DNA from: JBAXHO01 sp037138855
GTDB lineage: Bacteria; Patescibacteriota; Dojkabacteria; B142; OLB20
DNA length: 33,600 nt
Reading direction: 5' to 3'
Assembly (NCBI GenBank): GCA_037138855.1
Contig: JBAXHO010000017.1
Span: 1 to 33,600, forward strand
Part shown: positions 7,960 to 17,097 of the stretch, one piece after another
Position numbering within the stretch: the first letter of the stretch is position 1
Layout of the letters: every line of letters starts with the position of its first letter
Notes under the pieces: generated by a model
What the model saw: the letters and a program-made list of their open reading frames with translations, nothing else
The model's database searches: none
Told to the model about the DNA's origin: nothing
Translations under genes and position numbers: made by a program

Positions 7960-9938
7960 TTTTGTTCTCCTTTTAATAATTCGTTATAGACATAAAACTT
8001 AGTGATTCTTCCGTTTGGATCACCTTTTGGTGCGTTGTTCGCAAACCTTTTAACTACAACTCCATGTACGTTTTGAGCTTGATTTAATCCTCTAGCCACC
8101 TTTAAATTTGTGGCTACTCTTTCACCTGAAGTACTTTGATTTAAATGTACTTTTGATTTAATTCCTTTATCTTTTGCAAATTTTCCGACCTTTCTGTTGT
8201 ATTCCTGTGTACCAAGCTTATTGGAAGTATCACGAACACTCATTGAAGGAATACTTACTTCTTTAATTGCTGATTCTTTTACTCCGTCTAATTTAGCGTC
8301 AGATTTAGACATATATAATGTGCTTAAACCTTTCTGATCGCTTTCAGAGTTTGCGTAGAATGATCCACCTGTGGAAATTACCCCATTTGTCGGATCGCTA
8401 CTTGTTACGTTATATCCGCTCTCACTTAATCCTTGTGCAATAAATGATTTTGTTCCATCTTCCAATGCTGTGTGTTGGACTTTTAATCCTGAACTCGAAG
8501 CAGACTTCCCGCCCGAACTGGCTGTTATACCTGAACCTCCTGCGTTTCCGAAAGATGACTTACCGAATGTGTTTACTGTTCCTAGTTTTTCACCTGTCTT
8601 TCTACCTGCAAAAGAACTAAAATTATTTACTAATCCACCTAATGCCCCGCTCTTAAAGCTTTGAGACATACCTGAAACTTGTGCTTTAGGCTTGTCATAT
8701 AGCATATTCTTTGCTACACCTGCTCCAATAGCTGACTGGATATTTGTTGAAAGTGCTGTATAAACATCTCCCCAAATTCGTGAAGATACCATATTGATAG
8801 TTGAGAGGAATAAAAGCATAGCAAGGAATATAAGGATTTGTTCAATACTTGCTCCTTTATCGAGCATATCGAAAAGAAGTTCCTGAACAATAACGTAACC
8901 CAAAACAAAGACTGGTTGGTGAATTAGAAAAGATACCCATTGTTTCCAATAATTTGAAGCAATTCCTTGAGTTTTTGGGTGAATGGCAAATACTGTCGTA
9001 AATGGGTAAATTGCTGTTAGGAAATAAAGGTTTAAAAACCTTAAAATAAATTGGAATGAAATATATAAGAATAAAAGTAAAATAAGAATAAAGGGTAATA
9101 TTATTGGTAATGACTGAATTAAAGCAACTATGTTTGAAGTTCCGCCTGTGGTGATAGTCGTAATTACAGTAACAATTTGATCTTGAGTATTTGATTGATA
9201 GTTTTGTTGAATTTTATCTAAAAATGAAACCATAAATTGCGTAACTGGTTTTCCATCAGTAAGATACCTAGTTAAAAGATTTGAGCCAATTAAGGAAAGA
9301 CTTAGTATTTGGGGAGTGAGAATAATCAAGGCAACTGTATAAAGAACTCTATATATAAATGACTTCAATTCTTCTGGTTTTTCTCCATTTATGAAGTTAA
9401 AGCCTTGAATGACAATAAGTACCACAAGAAGTGGTGTCACAAGAACGAGTAATTTATTTGAGTAATAAGTTGCAGGTCTAACAGTAGCCCCTGAGTAGAA
9501 TTCAGTATTATTGTTCGCAACTGGATTATACGAAAAACCATTACCAGAAGGTTGGCTTTTTCCAGTTGGATCGGCTGTGCTTGTTACAAAGCCATCGAAA
9601 ATGGGTGTAAAAAGCTGAACTGTTGCTTTATACGATTCGAGAAAACTTGTAACGACAGTTTTTTGTTCTGAACTTTGCCCAAGAGGCATACTGTTAAACT
9701 CATTTAAGTTGGTTTGCGTACTTGTTGGATAATCATTATTGAAAAACCAAACGGAAAATAATATTGATAGTGCGATTATTAAGACAAACGCAATCAATAG
9801 AAAAATAGCCTTGATTCTATCTTTCTTGTAAATTTTAACGTAATTACCTTTAGCCTCTTTAACAGGTTGAGCAATAACAACATCAAGTGCTGAATAAAAT
9901 TTATTTAGATTATTTCCTATTTGTTTTCCAATTTTCAT
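7956..9938 (-). CDS. VirB6/TrbL-like polytopic channel protein
   Basis: 660 residues. One membrane helix lies near residues 43-68 (IFLLIAFVLIIALSILFSVWF), then an extracytoplasmic loop, then a cluster of about six helices between residues 160 and 395 (LLVLVTPLLVVLIVIQGF; LPIILPFILILLLFLYISFQ; FVLGYVIVQELLF). The C-terminal third is soluble and Gly/Ser-rich (SSFGNAGGSGITASSGGKSASS). This is the architecture of VirB6/TrbL proteins, which form the central inner-membrane channel of type IV systems. The position between pilin and PrgI/VirB3 supports it. AAGGAGAAAATT before the ATG is a good ribosome site. Confidence 0.8.
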   Translation of the reverse strand: MKIGKQIGNNLNKFYSALDVVIAQPVKEAKGNYVKIYKKDRIKAIFLLIAFVLIIALSILFSVWFFNNDYPTSTQTNLNEFNSMPLGQSSEQKTVVTSFLESYKATVQLFTPIFDGFVTSTADPTGKSQPSGNGFSYNPVANNNTEFYSGATVRPATYYSNKLLVLVTPLLVVLIVIQGFNFINGEKPEELKSFIYRVLYTVALIILTPQILSLSLIGSNLLTRYLTDGKPVTQFMVSFLDKIQQNYQSNTQDQIVTVITTITTGGTSNIVALIQSLPIILPFILILLLFLYISFQFILRFLNLYFLTAIYPFTTVFAIHPKTQGIASNYWKQWVSFLIHQPVFVLGYVIVQELLFDMLDKGASIEQILIFLAMLLFLSTINMVSSRIWGDVYTALSTNIQSAIGAGVAKNMLYDKPKAQVSGMSQSFKSGALGGLVNNFSSFAGRKTGEKLGTVNTFGKSSFGNAGGSGITASSGGKSASSSGLKVQHTALEDGTKSFIAQGLSESGYNVTSSDPTNGVISTGGSFYANSESDQKGLSTLYMSKSDAKLDGVKESAIKEVSIPSMSVRDTSNKLGTQEYNRKVGKFAKDKGIKSKVHLNQSTSGERVATNLKVARGLNQAQNVHGVVVKRFANNAPKGDPNGRITKFYVYNELLKGEQK

Positions 9939-9948
9939 AATTTTCTCC

Positions 9949-10287
9949 TTATCCTCCTACTGCTGATTTAAGTAGTGTGGCAAGTGAAGCCGCTCCGAAA
10001 ATCACGATTCCACCAATTAGGATTTTTATTATCCATGATTTGATTGAATCTTTTGCCCCTGTATCATCTCCACTTGTTAAGAGTTTTACGCCAAGTAAAA
10101 CAAGTGCTATAGCCATTAAAGGTAAAGTATAGTATTGAACCGTTTTTACGATTGACCATAAAAGGTTATCTAAGTTTCCGAATTGGATCGCCTGACCTTG
10201 AGATTGTGCAAATACTTTGGAAGCCCCCATTGGGAGTATTGCCAAAGCAGTCAAGGCACTTGCTACAATCTTTTTGCTTTTTTTCAT
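9949..10287 (-). CDS. VirB2/TrbC-like pilin
   Basis: 112 residues. The signal peptide (KKSKKIVASALTALAILPMG) probably ends at VFA/QSQ near residue 28. The mature part has two hydrophobic helices (YYTLPLMAIALVLLGVKLL and IIKILIGGIVIFGAASLATLL) separated by a short polar loop with GDDTGAKDSIK. This is the standard layout of VirB2/TrbC pilin subunits. It is the first gene of the core cluster pilin-VirB6-PrgI/VirB3-VirB4, 10 nt ahead of the VirB6-like gene. The leader is AU-rich without Shine-Dalgarno. Confidence 0.82.
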   Translation of the reverse strand: MKKSKKIVASALTALAILPMGASKVFAQSQGQAIQFGNLDNLLWSIVKTVQYYTLPLMAIALVLLGVKLLTSGDDTGAKDSIKSWIIKILIGGIVIFGAASLATLLKSAVGG

Positions 10288-10309
10288 AAGCTTTATATAA
10301 AAAATAAAA

Positions 10310-10465
10310 TTAAATAAATTGATCTTCTCCCGAAGGGGTAAAGGTAATTTTCTTTTTAAGTTTTAACTTTAAAAAACCAAGTACCCCTTTTATAAATCCA
10401 CCTGTGAACAATAAAATTGTTCCAACGGCAATTATTTTCGTAATAATTTCAAAGTACCCTTCCAT
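10310..10465 (-). CDS. 51-residue membrane protein between the DUF11 protein and the pilin
   Basis: An ATG at 10465 opens a 51-codon frame ending TAA at 10310. It begins MEGYFEIITKIIAVGTILLF, has a single hydrophobic segment (about 5-31) with GG, then a basic patch (KLKLKKK) and a short polar tail ending GEDQFI. It overlaps the end of the DUF11 gene by 34 bp and ends 22 nt before the pilin start, so it fills a gap that would otherwise be empty. No family known. By place it may be a small subunit of the apparatus. Confidence 0.55.
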   Translation of the reverse strand: MEGYFEIITKIIAVGTILLFTGGFIKGVLGFLKLKLKKKITFTPSGEDQFI

Positions 10466-13400
10466 TTGTTGTTTTGAGCAAAATTAAGAATAGTTTTTCT
10501 ATTATGTAACCCAAGATAAATGGCTATTGTCGAAAAAGCCATGCCAAGAAATGCTGTTAATAAAGCACTTCCAGTTTGAGACATAGTAGAGATTCCTAGA
10601 ACACTTCCGCTTGAAAGTTTAGTCCTGTATAAACCAAGATCGGCATGACTAAAATTTGTACCCGCCCATACCCATAAAGTATTTCCGTTTTCGTCTAATT
10701 TATAGATTGTAGAATCGCCTGATTCTGTAAGCCTAACCATGTAATTATCTACAGTAGTTTGACCTACATAACCATTTGGTCTGATTAGATCAACGGAAAT
10801 GTTTTGCTCATAAGGTAAGCAAGTTGCAACATAATGTCCTTCTTTATCTGTTACGAACTTTGCTCCGTACTTGTCAAAATCCTCAATGGAAACATCAATG
10901 ATTGCATTACCAATTCGTAATTCTCCTTTATCAATCATTGCGTCTTTATCTGAATCCTCCCAAACAATACCTTCTAAATAACCGCAAGATATTTCTGATT
11001 CAACTGTATTTGAATCGGTATTGTCTGTTGTGTCATTGATTACTGTAACCTTGTTGTAAATCACATCTCTATTTTGAATTTCATCTGTAAACTTGATTCT
11101 TGCTTCATAAGTACGAACGATATTTCCGTTACTTGCTAGATCGCCAATATTCCAAGTAATAGTATGAGTATTTACGTCATAAGTACCTCCATCTGAAATA
11201 GTTTCTGGTAGTACGTCAAGGAATTTAATATCAATAACATCTGTAACACTAGCGTTAAATGCAGTTCCCTTACCCACATTATGAATCTTTGCTGTGTATT
11301 TAATGATATTAAGAGGTGTAACTACTGTAGGATCAAGTTTTTCCTTAACTACTTCAATGATAGGTGCGATTGCTTCCACCTGCTTTTCTGCGTTTACGTC
11401 TGGTCTATCATTTTTGTTTTCATTCTCGTAAATATAGACAACTTTGTTATCAAAGAATGATCCATCTTTTACAGGAGTATTGAATTTTGCGGTTATCTGA
11501 ATGGTAGTTGTTTGCCCTGCATCGAGTGTAATATCCCATTCCATTACATTATTGAGAATTCTTGCAACTGTAGGATTTGAAGAAACGTAACTCATACCTT
11601 CTGGAAGTGTATCTCTAACAATACCTACCGCTTTGGCATCACCATTGTTTGATACAGTAATTTCATAAATTACTTTTTCATTTGACTGGTAAATAACCTT
11701 ATCGCTGTCTTTGGTGATTGAAGCTACTGGTTGATCTATTCTATAAACTGCATTATCTTCATCACTTTGAACTTGTGGATTTTCCGATTTAATATCAGAA
11801 TTATTATCCAAAATTCTTTGAACATCATTAGTAGTGTAATTAACGCTACTATCTGGATTTATTCTGACCTGAAATTTTTTAACTTGGTATTCTTCACTTA
11901 CGTTAAAATCACCAATATTCCAGATAATGTCCCATGCAGAACCATTTTGAACAGGGGAAATTCCATCATCTATACTTATAAAATCTTCTCCTCTGATAAT
12001 TTCAAATTGATTTCCTTGATCGTCAAGAATATAACGTGGTAAATGGTCTGCTACCCAAGTTTTAGGAGAAGTTGCATTTCCAGTATTTCTGTAAACGAGT
12101 GTAAACTCTAAAACATCACCTGCTATTGCTCTAACGTCATTTTCATTATCAAACCAAGTATCAGCATCAGCTCCATAACTTCCATTGTTTCCGTTATAAA
12201 TCCTATTCTGCTCAATAGCGGTAAGGTTTTTAACATACTTTTCAATATCAAGTTTAGGTAGTGCGATTACTGTAGTATTGTCATCGCCCGAAACAGGTTG
12301 TTGTGTAGGATTTTCAACTGTTGCAATATTATGCAAAATAGTAGTACCAACTGGCATAATATTTGGGATTGTCACCTCGAAGGTATAAATAACTGATTGA
12401 CCATTATTCAATGCAATTCCTTGCGGATCAGTTGTATTATTCCAAATTATAACCCTTGTATTACTATCGTAAACACCATTGTTACTTATATTTCTAATAT
12501 CAGTAACATATTCAGGTAATGTATCTTTTATAATGAGATTGTAACCATTACCTGTGCCTGTATTTCTGATAGTTACTTGATATGTAAGAGTATCGCCTGT
12601 GTTAGCAGTATCTTTGTTATCAGTCTTGTTGATAACAAGCTCTGGTGTAAGGATTGTTGTATTGGTCATATCAGTAACAGGTGCGGTTTCATTAGAATCA
12701 ATCGTGGTTGTGTTAGTTAAGTTTCTGTCTATATCACCTGAACGATTAAGATAAATCTCAAAAGAAACTGAACCACTCTCTCCATCACCAAGATTACTAA
12801 TATTCCATGTGATAATATGAGTATTACTATCATAAACTCCGCCATTACTAATATTCTCTACCCTATTTAACAATCCTGCATTTGAGAATTCACTTAAATT
12901 ATCAATCAATACAACACCTGTAGCATCTGCGTCACCTGTGTTTGTGTAGTTGATATTAAATGTTAAATGCCTTTCATCTTCGCTGTAATGATCTCCCTGA
13001 ACAGTATTTGCATTCACATTGTTTTCATCGCTATCTGTAACTCGTTTATCAAGTGTGATTGTAGCTCTAGCATTTACATTTGTTGTAGTTTCATCTGGTG
13101 GCGTTTCGGGATTTGTTGTCTTAGCTGAATTTTTAAACGTATAATTACCATGTGCCAAGTCTTTGATTTTCGCTTGTACTGTGTAGTTTACAGTCTGGTC
13201 ATGTTCTAAAGCGGGAATAGTCCAAGTAATCGTGTCACCATTATCAACTCCTCCATTACTATTAGTAATAGTAATATAGTTTTGGTCATAATCATCAAGA
13301 ACATTGACATTCAATGTTCTTCCGCCAGTATTTTGAACAGAAACATTATAGGTAATGTTTTCTCTATTAACAGAAGTATTTGTTTTGACATTAGTTTCGT

Positions 13401-14541
13401 CTGCATCACTTACTGTTTTATGAATTGAAACATTAGGTGTTAAATCTAATTGGGTTGAACCAGAATTAAACCAATAAGGAATTAGAGTAACTTCCATAGG
13501 TGGATTTGTTATTTGTCCCCAAGTTGGCTGAGAGGCGTTCCAACCTGCGGGTGCATTAGAATCATCTCTCATCGCTACTGCTGGTCTTGATTCTGCATTT
13601 CCTCCATCGTAAATATTTGGCATAGTTACGTTTGGTGATTCTGTATGTGAGTTATTATCCCAAATAGTAGCAGGATCATTAATGATTGAAGCAGGGTAAC
13701 TTGTTCCCCAATTTTCGCTATAGGAAACAGTTATTGATTGACCTGAATTTATACAATGGCTTTGATCATAAACTGCCCCACTAGGCATTACATCTCTTAC
13801 TCTAATATTGCAAAGGTTATAGGTTGAAACATTCCTTAAAACCATATCATACCTAACAGAAAGGTTTGCTCCACTCCATATGGGAGTAGCATTAAATGAT
13901 TGTAGTTGAACAGGTTGAATAGTATTAAATGAATAAACAATTCTTCCTGCATCATTTGTTCTAACTCCATACGTTCCGGGATAAGCATTAATTGCTTTCC
14001 CTGAACGTGTTGGAAAACCATTCATGCCAACACTTACATAAGAACCACCTGCTCCAAGTTGTGTAAGATCACCATTATTGGGATCAGCCCTTGAGGTAAA
14101 AATAACAGCTGTATCTACAGTCACATCATGTCCTGTGTAATTCCAAGCCCAATATCCAAATTCAACTCTAGTATTTGGTGGTACTGCAACCACATCAGCC
14201 ATATTTGGATATCTGTGTGCGTCTGGGTATGTAATATCAGCAATGTCTAGTGTTCTAACTGATTGAATCCAGTTACCAGATACACCTCGAACATTGGCGT
14301 TATCCCATTGAACACCATTTCCTCCAATATCGTTATATTGGATACCCACCATTGAAGCGAACTTACATTCGCCAATAGAACCGCCTGAATTATAAAATTC
14401 ATCGGCTTTTACCTTTTGTATTAAAGGCATTATTGGGCTAAAATACTGTAAGAGAAGGGAGAACAATACCGCCAGTCGCAAAATTGTTGGTAAAATTCCC
14501 CTTCTCCTATTTGGGCGGAGTTTGGAAAATATCCCTTTCAT
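10432..14541 (-). CDS. Giant surface protein with DUF11 repeats, an SdrD B-like domain and a sorting-like C-terminus
   Basis: 1369 residues. The basic N-terminus with a hydrophobic stretch (LRLAVLFSLLLQYFSPIMPL) is a signal peptide, cleaved probably after KVKA. From about residue 375 there are some six or seven DUF11-type repeats, each with TYxVxxxNxG and a closing GDTITWTI/SNTHIITWNI strand. Around residue 1185 CGYLEGIVWEDSDKDAMIDK starts an SdrD B-like (Cna_B/SdrD) module with Asp-rich Ca-binding character. The C-terminus has MSQTG, a hydrophobic segment (ALLTAFLGMAFSTIAIYLGL) and basic residues, a possible divergent LPxTG signal for the sortase in this operon. Likely a long cell-surface fibre for attachment to a partner or host cell; inferred. 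Confidence 0.8.
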   Translation of the reverse strand: MKGIFSKLRPNRRRGILPTILRLAVLFSLLLQYFSPIMPLIQKVKADEFYNSGGSIGECKFASMVGIQYNDIGGNGVQWDNANVRGVSGNWIQSVRTLDIADITYPDAHRYPNMADVVAVPPNTRVEFGYWAWNYTGHDVTVDTAVIFTSRADPNNGDLTQLGAGGSYVSVGMNGFPTRSGKAINAYPGTYGVRTNDAGRIVYSFNTIQPVQLQSFNATPIWSGANLSVRYDMVLRNVSTYNLCNIRVRDVMPSGAVYDQSHCINSGQSITVSYSENWGTSYPASIINDPATIWDNNSHTESPNVTMPNIYDGGNAESRPAVAMRDDSNAPAGWNASQPTWGQITNPPMEVTLIPYWFNSGSTQLDLTPNVSIHKTVSDADETNVKTNTSVNRENITYNVSVQNTGGRTLNVNVLDDYDQNYITITNSNGGVDNGDTITWTIPALEHDQTVNYTVQAKIKDLAHGNYTFKNSAKTTNPETPPDETTTNVNARATITLDKRVTDSDENNVNANTVQGDHYSEDERHLTFNINYTNTGDADATGVVLIDNLSEFSNAGLLNRVENISNGGVYDSNTHIITWNISNLGDGESGSVSFEIYLNRSGDIDRNLTNTTTIDSNETAPVTDMTNTTILTPELVINKTDNKDTANTGDTLTYQVTIRNTGTGNGYNLIIKDTLPEYVTDIRNISNNGVYDSNTRVIIWNNTTDPQGIALNNGQSVIYTFEVTIPNIMPVGTTILHNIATVENPTQQPVSGDDNTTVIALPKLDIEKYVKNLTAIEQNRIYNGNNGSYGADADTWFDNENDVRAIAGDVLEFTLVYRNTGNATSPKTWVADHLPRYILDDQGNQFEIIRGEDFISIDDGISPVQNGSAWDIIWNIGDFNVSEEYQVKKFQVRINPDSSVNYTTNDVQRILDNNSDIKSENPQVQSDEDNAVYRIDQPVASITKDSDKVIYQSNEKVIYEITVSNNGDAKAVGIVRDTLPEGMSYVSSNPTVARILNNVMEWDITLDAGQTTTIQITAKFNTPVKDGSFFDNKVVYIYENENKNDRPDVNAEKQVEAIAPIIEVVKEKLDPTVVTPLNIIKYTAKIHNVGKGTAFNASVTDVIDIKFLDVLPETISDGGTYDVNTHTITWNIGDLASNGNIVRTYEARIKFTDEIQNRDVIYNKVTVINDTTDNTDSNTVESEISCGYLEGIVWEDSDKDAMIDKGELRIGNAIIDVSIEDFDKYGAKFVTDKEGHYVATCLPYEQNISVDLIRPNGYVGQTTVDNYMVRLTESGDSTIYKLDENGNTLWVWAGTNFSHADLGLYRTKLSSGSVLGISTMSQTGSALLTAFLGMAFSTIAIYLGLHNRKTILNFAQNNKWKGTLKLLRK

Positions 14542-14602
14542 AAACTTTTAAATAATAATTAAATCGGGGCATTTTTAGTTTGTTAAATAAAATAAAAATA
14601 AA

Positions 14603-15967
14603 TTAAAAACCGACGTAACCTACTACCCATTTGCCATAACTAGCCATTCCCGTATTTTTAGCACTACTACTTCCGATAATATTCCAATGAGTTGAACTTG
14701 CTTTAAATGCGTCAGTGTAAGACTTTGCACTTGAGCGATTAGCTGCAATCACCTCACCGCCATAAGGCTTTGTAGTAGAAAAACCTTTTCCAGTCATACA
14801 GTCGTTTACTTCTTTAGTTGGATTATGGGGATTGCTACTAATTGAAAAACCAGTTGTTTCCAAGCAATATGCGTAAGCATTTGCGTAATTTGCTGTTGAA
14901 CTATTCCAACTTAAATCGGGGTTTCCTTGATCGTTTCTATAATTATTCAAGTAACAAAATATGTTATATCCGCTCACTCCGTTATTACAGGAGGTTGTAC
15001 CGCCTGTATTATTATTGGAATTGTTATTATTTGTATTATTATTAATTTGGGTTATTCTTCTACTTGAAGAAACTTTTCGCATAACGCCTTTTTGTGCTTC
15101 AAAAGAATTGTTTGCCTTATCCAAGGCAACAATTTTGATCATATTATCTCCGTCTTTATAGTCTGCTTTAAAACTATAAACTCCGTTAGCATCGCCTTGA
15201 ATTTCATTTTCGCCGGCTGTAACCTTAGCAATTCCGTTTTCATCAGTTATTTTAAATTGAAATGTATCTGAGGCATTGTAAGTTTCATTGTATGTAGGCT
15301 TAATCAGCTCGATTTTTGGTTTGGTAAAGTCAGTTATAAACTCATAAGATTCTTCTTTACTGTTATTCCACTCATCAGTTGCAATAATGGAAAAGGTGTT
15401 TTTGCCTTCTTTTGTTTTAACAGGAAATGCGTTATCAAAGACTTCTTCTGCATTATCTGTGCCTACTTCTTTATTCTGCTCATCGAAAAAATAAACTGTG
15501 TATTTGATCTGGGTAGTACCTTCTTCATTGAGAGTAACCTTAATAGGAACTTCAATTTGATTAGTAATTAGAGGGTATTCAGTAGTAATAACTGGTGCTG
15601 TTCTATCAATTTCATATTGATAATTAAGATTATCATTTCCAACTTTAATATTGATCTTGTAAATTCCATCTTGAGTTAAATCTAAATCAATATTTTTTGA
15701 AAATGGGCTTAGTGACACCTTCTTAAATTCTTGATCGTCTTTGTAAACAATCATTTCGCCACCAAATACTGAGTAACTTTTGTATTTGATGTTGTTCTGG
15801 TCTTTGTTAAATTCAATGCTTACATTAGGTCTCACATACATATATATGAGTGAGGCTGTTAGCATTAAAACAAAAAGGGATATGAAAAATATCCCAATAG
15901 ACAGTTTTTTTCTTTTTAGGAATAAGGATTTTATTCTTTTGAAAAAAGAATTAACTTTTTTTAACAT
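14603..15967 (-). CDS. Membrane-anchored protein with Ig-like stalk and CAP (SCP/PR1) domain
   Basis: 454 residues. N-terminal helix IGIFFISLFVLMLTASLIYM; Ig/cadherin-like region (APVITTEYP to about 300); an Asn-rich linker (NNNTNNNNSNNNTGG); then a CAP-type domain from about residue 335 (IFCYLNNYRNDQGNPDLSWN ... STHWNIIGSS ... KWVVGYVGF). CAP domains usually have two His and two Glu in a cleft. Here I see H in NPHNP and STHW and E in GGEVIA, so the cleft may be partly kept. The layout parallels the protein at 3541-4758. It stands first in the surface block. Role probably adhesive or envelope-associated; unknown. Confidence 0.75.
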   Translation of the reverse strand: MLKKVNSFFKRIKSLFLKRKKLSIGIFFISLFVLMLTASLIYMYVRPNVSIEFNKDQNNIKYKSYSVFGGEMIVYKDDQEFKKVSLSPFSKNIDLDLTQDGIYKINIKVGNDNLNYQYEIDRTAPVITTEYPLITNQIEVPIKVTLNEEGTTQIKYTVYFFDEQNKEVGTDNAEEVFDNAFPVKTKEGKNTFSIIATDEWNNSKEESYEFITDFTKPKIELIKPTYNETYNASDTFQFKITDENGIAKVTAGENEIQGDANGVYSFKADYKDGDNMIKIVALDKANNSFEAQKGVMRKVSSSRRITQINNNTNNNNSNNNTGGTTSCNNGVSGYNIFCYLNNYRNDQGNPDLSWNSSTANYANAYAYCLETTGFSISSNPHNPTKEVNDCMTGKGFSTTKPYGGEVIAANRSSAKSYTDAFKASSTHWNIIGSSSAKNTGMASYGKWVVGYVGF

Positions 15968-16139
15968 ATTGAATTGTTAATAAATAAGGATAGTTAACGC
16001 CATGAAGAATTCGGCGGATAGTTTTAATTCGCTTAGAAATAGGAGTATTACACAAAGGGGATAGCTTTATGTATCTGGACAGTCGTTTAACTGTTATTAA
16101 AATTTTTATATTCATGCAACAACACGTTAGTTTAGTTGT
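15968..16139. promoter_or_regulatory. Leader region upstream of the CAP-protein gene
   Basis: 172 bp with no convincing gene. It contains GTATTACACAAA at 16045-16056, the reverse complement of a 12-mer also found upstream of the methyltransferase gene, and CAACACGTTAG at 16120-16130, repeated elsewhere. A 54-codon minus frame (15951-16115) overlaps the CAP start but has atypical composition. Probably the promoter/leader of the surface operon. Confidence 0.35.
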
Positions 16140-16361
16140 TTAATTGACTTTGCGTTTTTTGTATATCTCTTTAACTAAATTAGCTAGGCTTACAGCTTCT
16201 TTTTCATTGACTACCCACATATAACCAATTTTTTGTAAGCCACTGATTTTACCTTGCATTATATATCTTCTTATAGAACTTGCTTTTATCTCAATACCAC
16301 ATTTATTTTTGATAAATTCAGCAAATTCCGTTAGTGTCAAAAAACCCTTAACACTACTCAT
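16140..16361 (-). CDS. Small MerR/excisionase-like HTH protein
   Basis: 73 residues. TLTEFAEFIKNKCGIEIKAS followed by SIRRYIMQGKISGLQKIGYM and WVVNEKEAVSLANLVKEI is the pattern of small winged-helix proteins of the excisionase/MerR class: a helix-turn-helix, then the recognition segment, then a wing strand with VV. It might be a recombination directionality factor for the recombinase 4.5 kb away, or a regulator of the secretion operon just downstream. A CTATAG pair at 16480-16495 lies about 119 nt upstream. Confidence 0.6.
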   Translation of the reverse strand: MSSVKGFLTLTEFAEFIKNKCGIEIKASSIRRYIMQGKISGLQKIGYMWVVNEKEAVSLANLVKEIYKKRKVN

Positions 16362-16479
16362 ATAACGGTAAAACCAAATTAAAAGATAACGGAACGCAGT
16401 CGTTTAATTTGAATTATATCACCAAGTTTTTAAAAATCAACTATATATTAAAATTTAATATATACTGCTATTGTTTAAT

Positions 16480-16495
16480 CTATAGTACTCTATAG
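16480..16495. promoter_or_regulatory. Paired CTATAG sites (candidate operator)
   Basis: Two CTATAG palindromes 10 bp apart in the form CTATAGTACTCTATAG. A related arrangement, TATAGTAC then TCTATAG, stands at 17098-17114 and a further CTATAG at 17137-17142, in the XRE/small-gene divergent region. A helical-turn spacing fits binding by a dimeric HTH regulator such as the XRE protein at 17191. Confidence 0.4.
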
Positions 16496-16560
16496 AGCAA
16501 CAATCTGCTAAAATAGACTTGTGTCTGGATAACCACATTATCCATGCACAACACGTTAGA

Positions 16561-16586
16561 GGGGAGGGCTATTTATAGTCCTCCCC
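16561..16586. terminator. Strong GC hairpin between 16646 gene and the HTH gene
   Basis: GGGGAGGGCTAT and ATAGTCCTCCCC form a 12-bp stem with one G-T pair and a 2-nt turn, exceptional in this AT-rich region. No U-tract follows on either strand, so it may be a transcript-end stabiliser or protein site rather than a classic terminator. It lies directly beside one copy of CAACACGTTAG (16549-16559). Confidence 0.5.
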
Positions 16587-16645
16587 GATCATTTGAGCAG
16601 TAAGCTAAATTCAAGTTTTTATCAATAAGGTTTAAATCAATTTTG

Positions 16646-16900
16646 TTAGCCGATAACATAACAGAACTTTTGAAATATAAGTGTTAATTCTTCTGATAAC
16701 TGATCCGTTGGATTAGGAACAGAAAAATTTATTTTTCTGTTTTCCCCAACTTGAATTGTAAAACCTTTTTGTTTAGCTTCTTCTCTGCTAACTGCCGATA
16801 GACTTTCGAGAATTGATTCTAATGCAAGATCAAGAGTATTATTCTCTTTATTCTCATTAAAAAAATCTATATCAATTTTTTTGACAACAATTTCGTTCAT
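16646..16900 (-). CDS. Small acidic protein, unknown
   Basis: 84 residues from the ATG at 16900 (MNEIVVKKIDIDFFNENKEN). A longer frame from 16963 would add an unlikely hydrophobic lead-in. Mostly helical and acidic with one beta patch (GFTIQVGENRKINFSVPNP). The start lies 29 bp inside the end of the next upstream gene, so they are probably co-translated. No family recognised. Confidence 0.5.
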   Translation of the reverse strand: MNEIVVKKIDIDFFNENKENNTLDLALESILESLSAVSREEAKQKGFTIQVGENRKINFSVPNPTDQLSEELTLIFQKFCYVIG

Positions 16901-17084
16901 AGTTTTTATGAATATAAATAGTTTTATTTTTATCGACCAATATAACTTTATTAACATTGCCAATTTGTTTTCTATATTTTAGTAAAAGTAGTTCTGCCTC
17001 TAACAAACTCATCTGAAAACTAAGCCTATCTAGCTTGTTTTTAATGTCTGTTAAACTCCTTTTTTTCGTTTCTTTAGTTAACAT
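16872..17084 (-). CDS. Small coiled-coil protein, unknown
   Basis: 70 residues. A basic start (MLTKETKKRSLTDIKNKLDR) is followed by an amphipathic helix (LSFQMSLLEAELLLLKYRKQ) and a beta-like KVILVDKNKTIYIHKN. It stands first in a two-gene minus-strand unit, divergent from the XRE gene at 17191, with CTATAG-type sites in the shared promoter. Possibly an antitoxin-like or regulatory partner, but nothing in the sequence proves this. Confidence 0.45.
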   Translation of the reverse strand: MLTKETKKRSLTDIKNKLDRLSFQMSLLEAELLLLKYRKQIGNVNKVILVDKNKTIYIHKNYERNCCQKN

Positions 17085-17097
17085 TTAGCTATGTAAT

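Noticed and set aside
11731..12042. 103-codon plus-strand frame within the DUF11 gene
   Set aside because: Antisense shadow; the DUF11 repeats are unbroken on the minus strand.
13836..14021. 61-codon minus frame inside the DUF11 gene
   Set aside because: Out-of-frame shadow with Met/Leu-rich composition.
15951..16115. 54-codon minus-strand frame overlapping the CAP-protein start
   Set aside because: Arg/Ile/Leu-rich with no domain and unlike the coding composition of neighbours; it overlaps the real start in another frame. Treated as leader.
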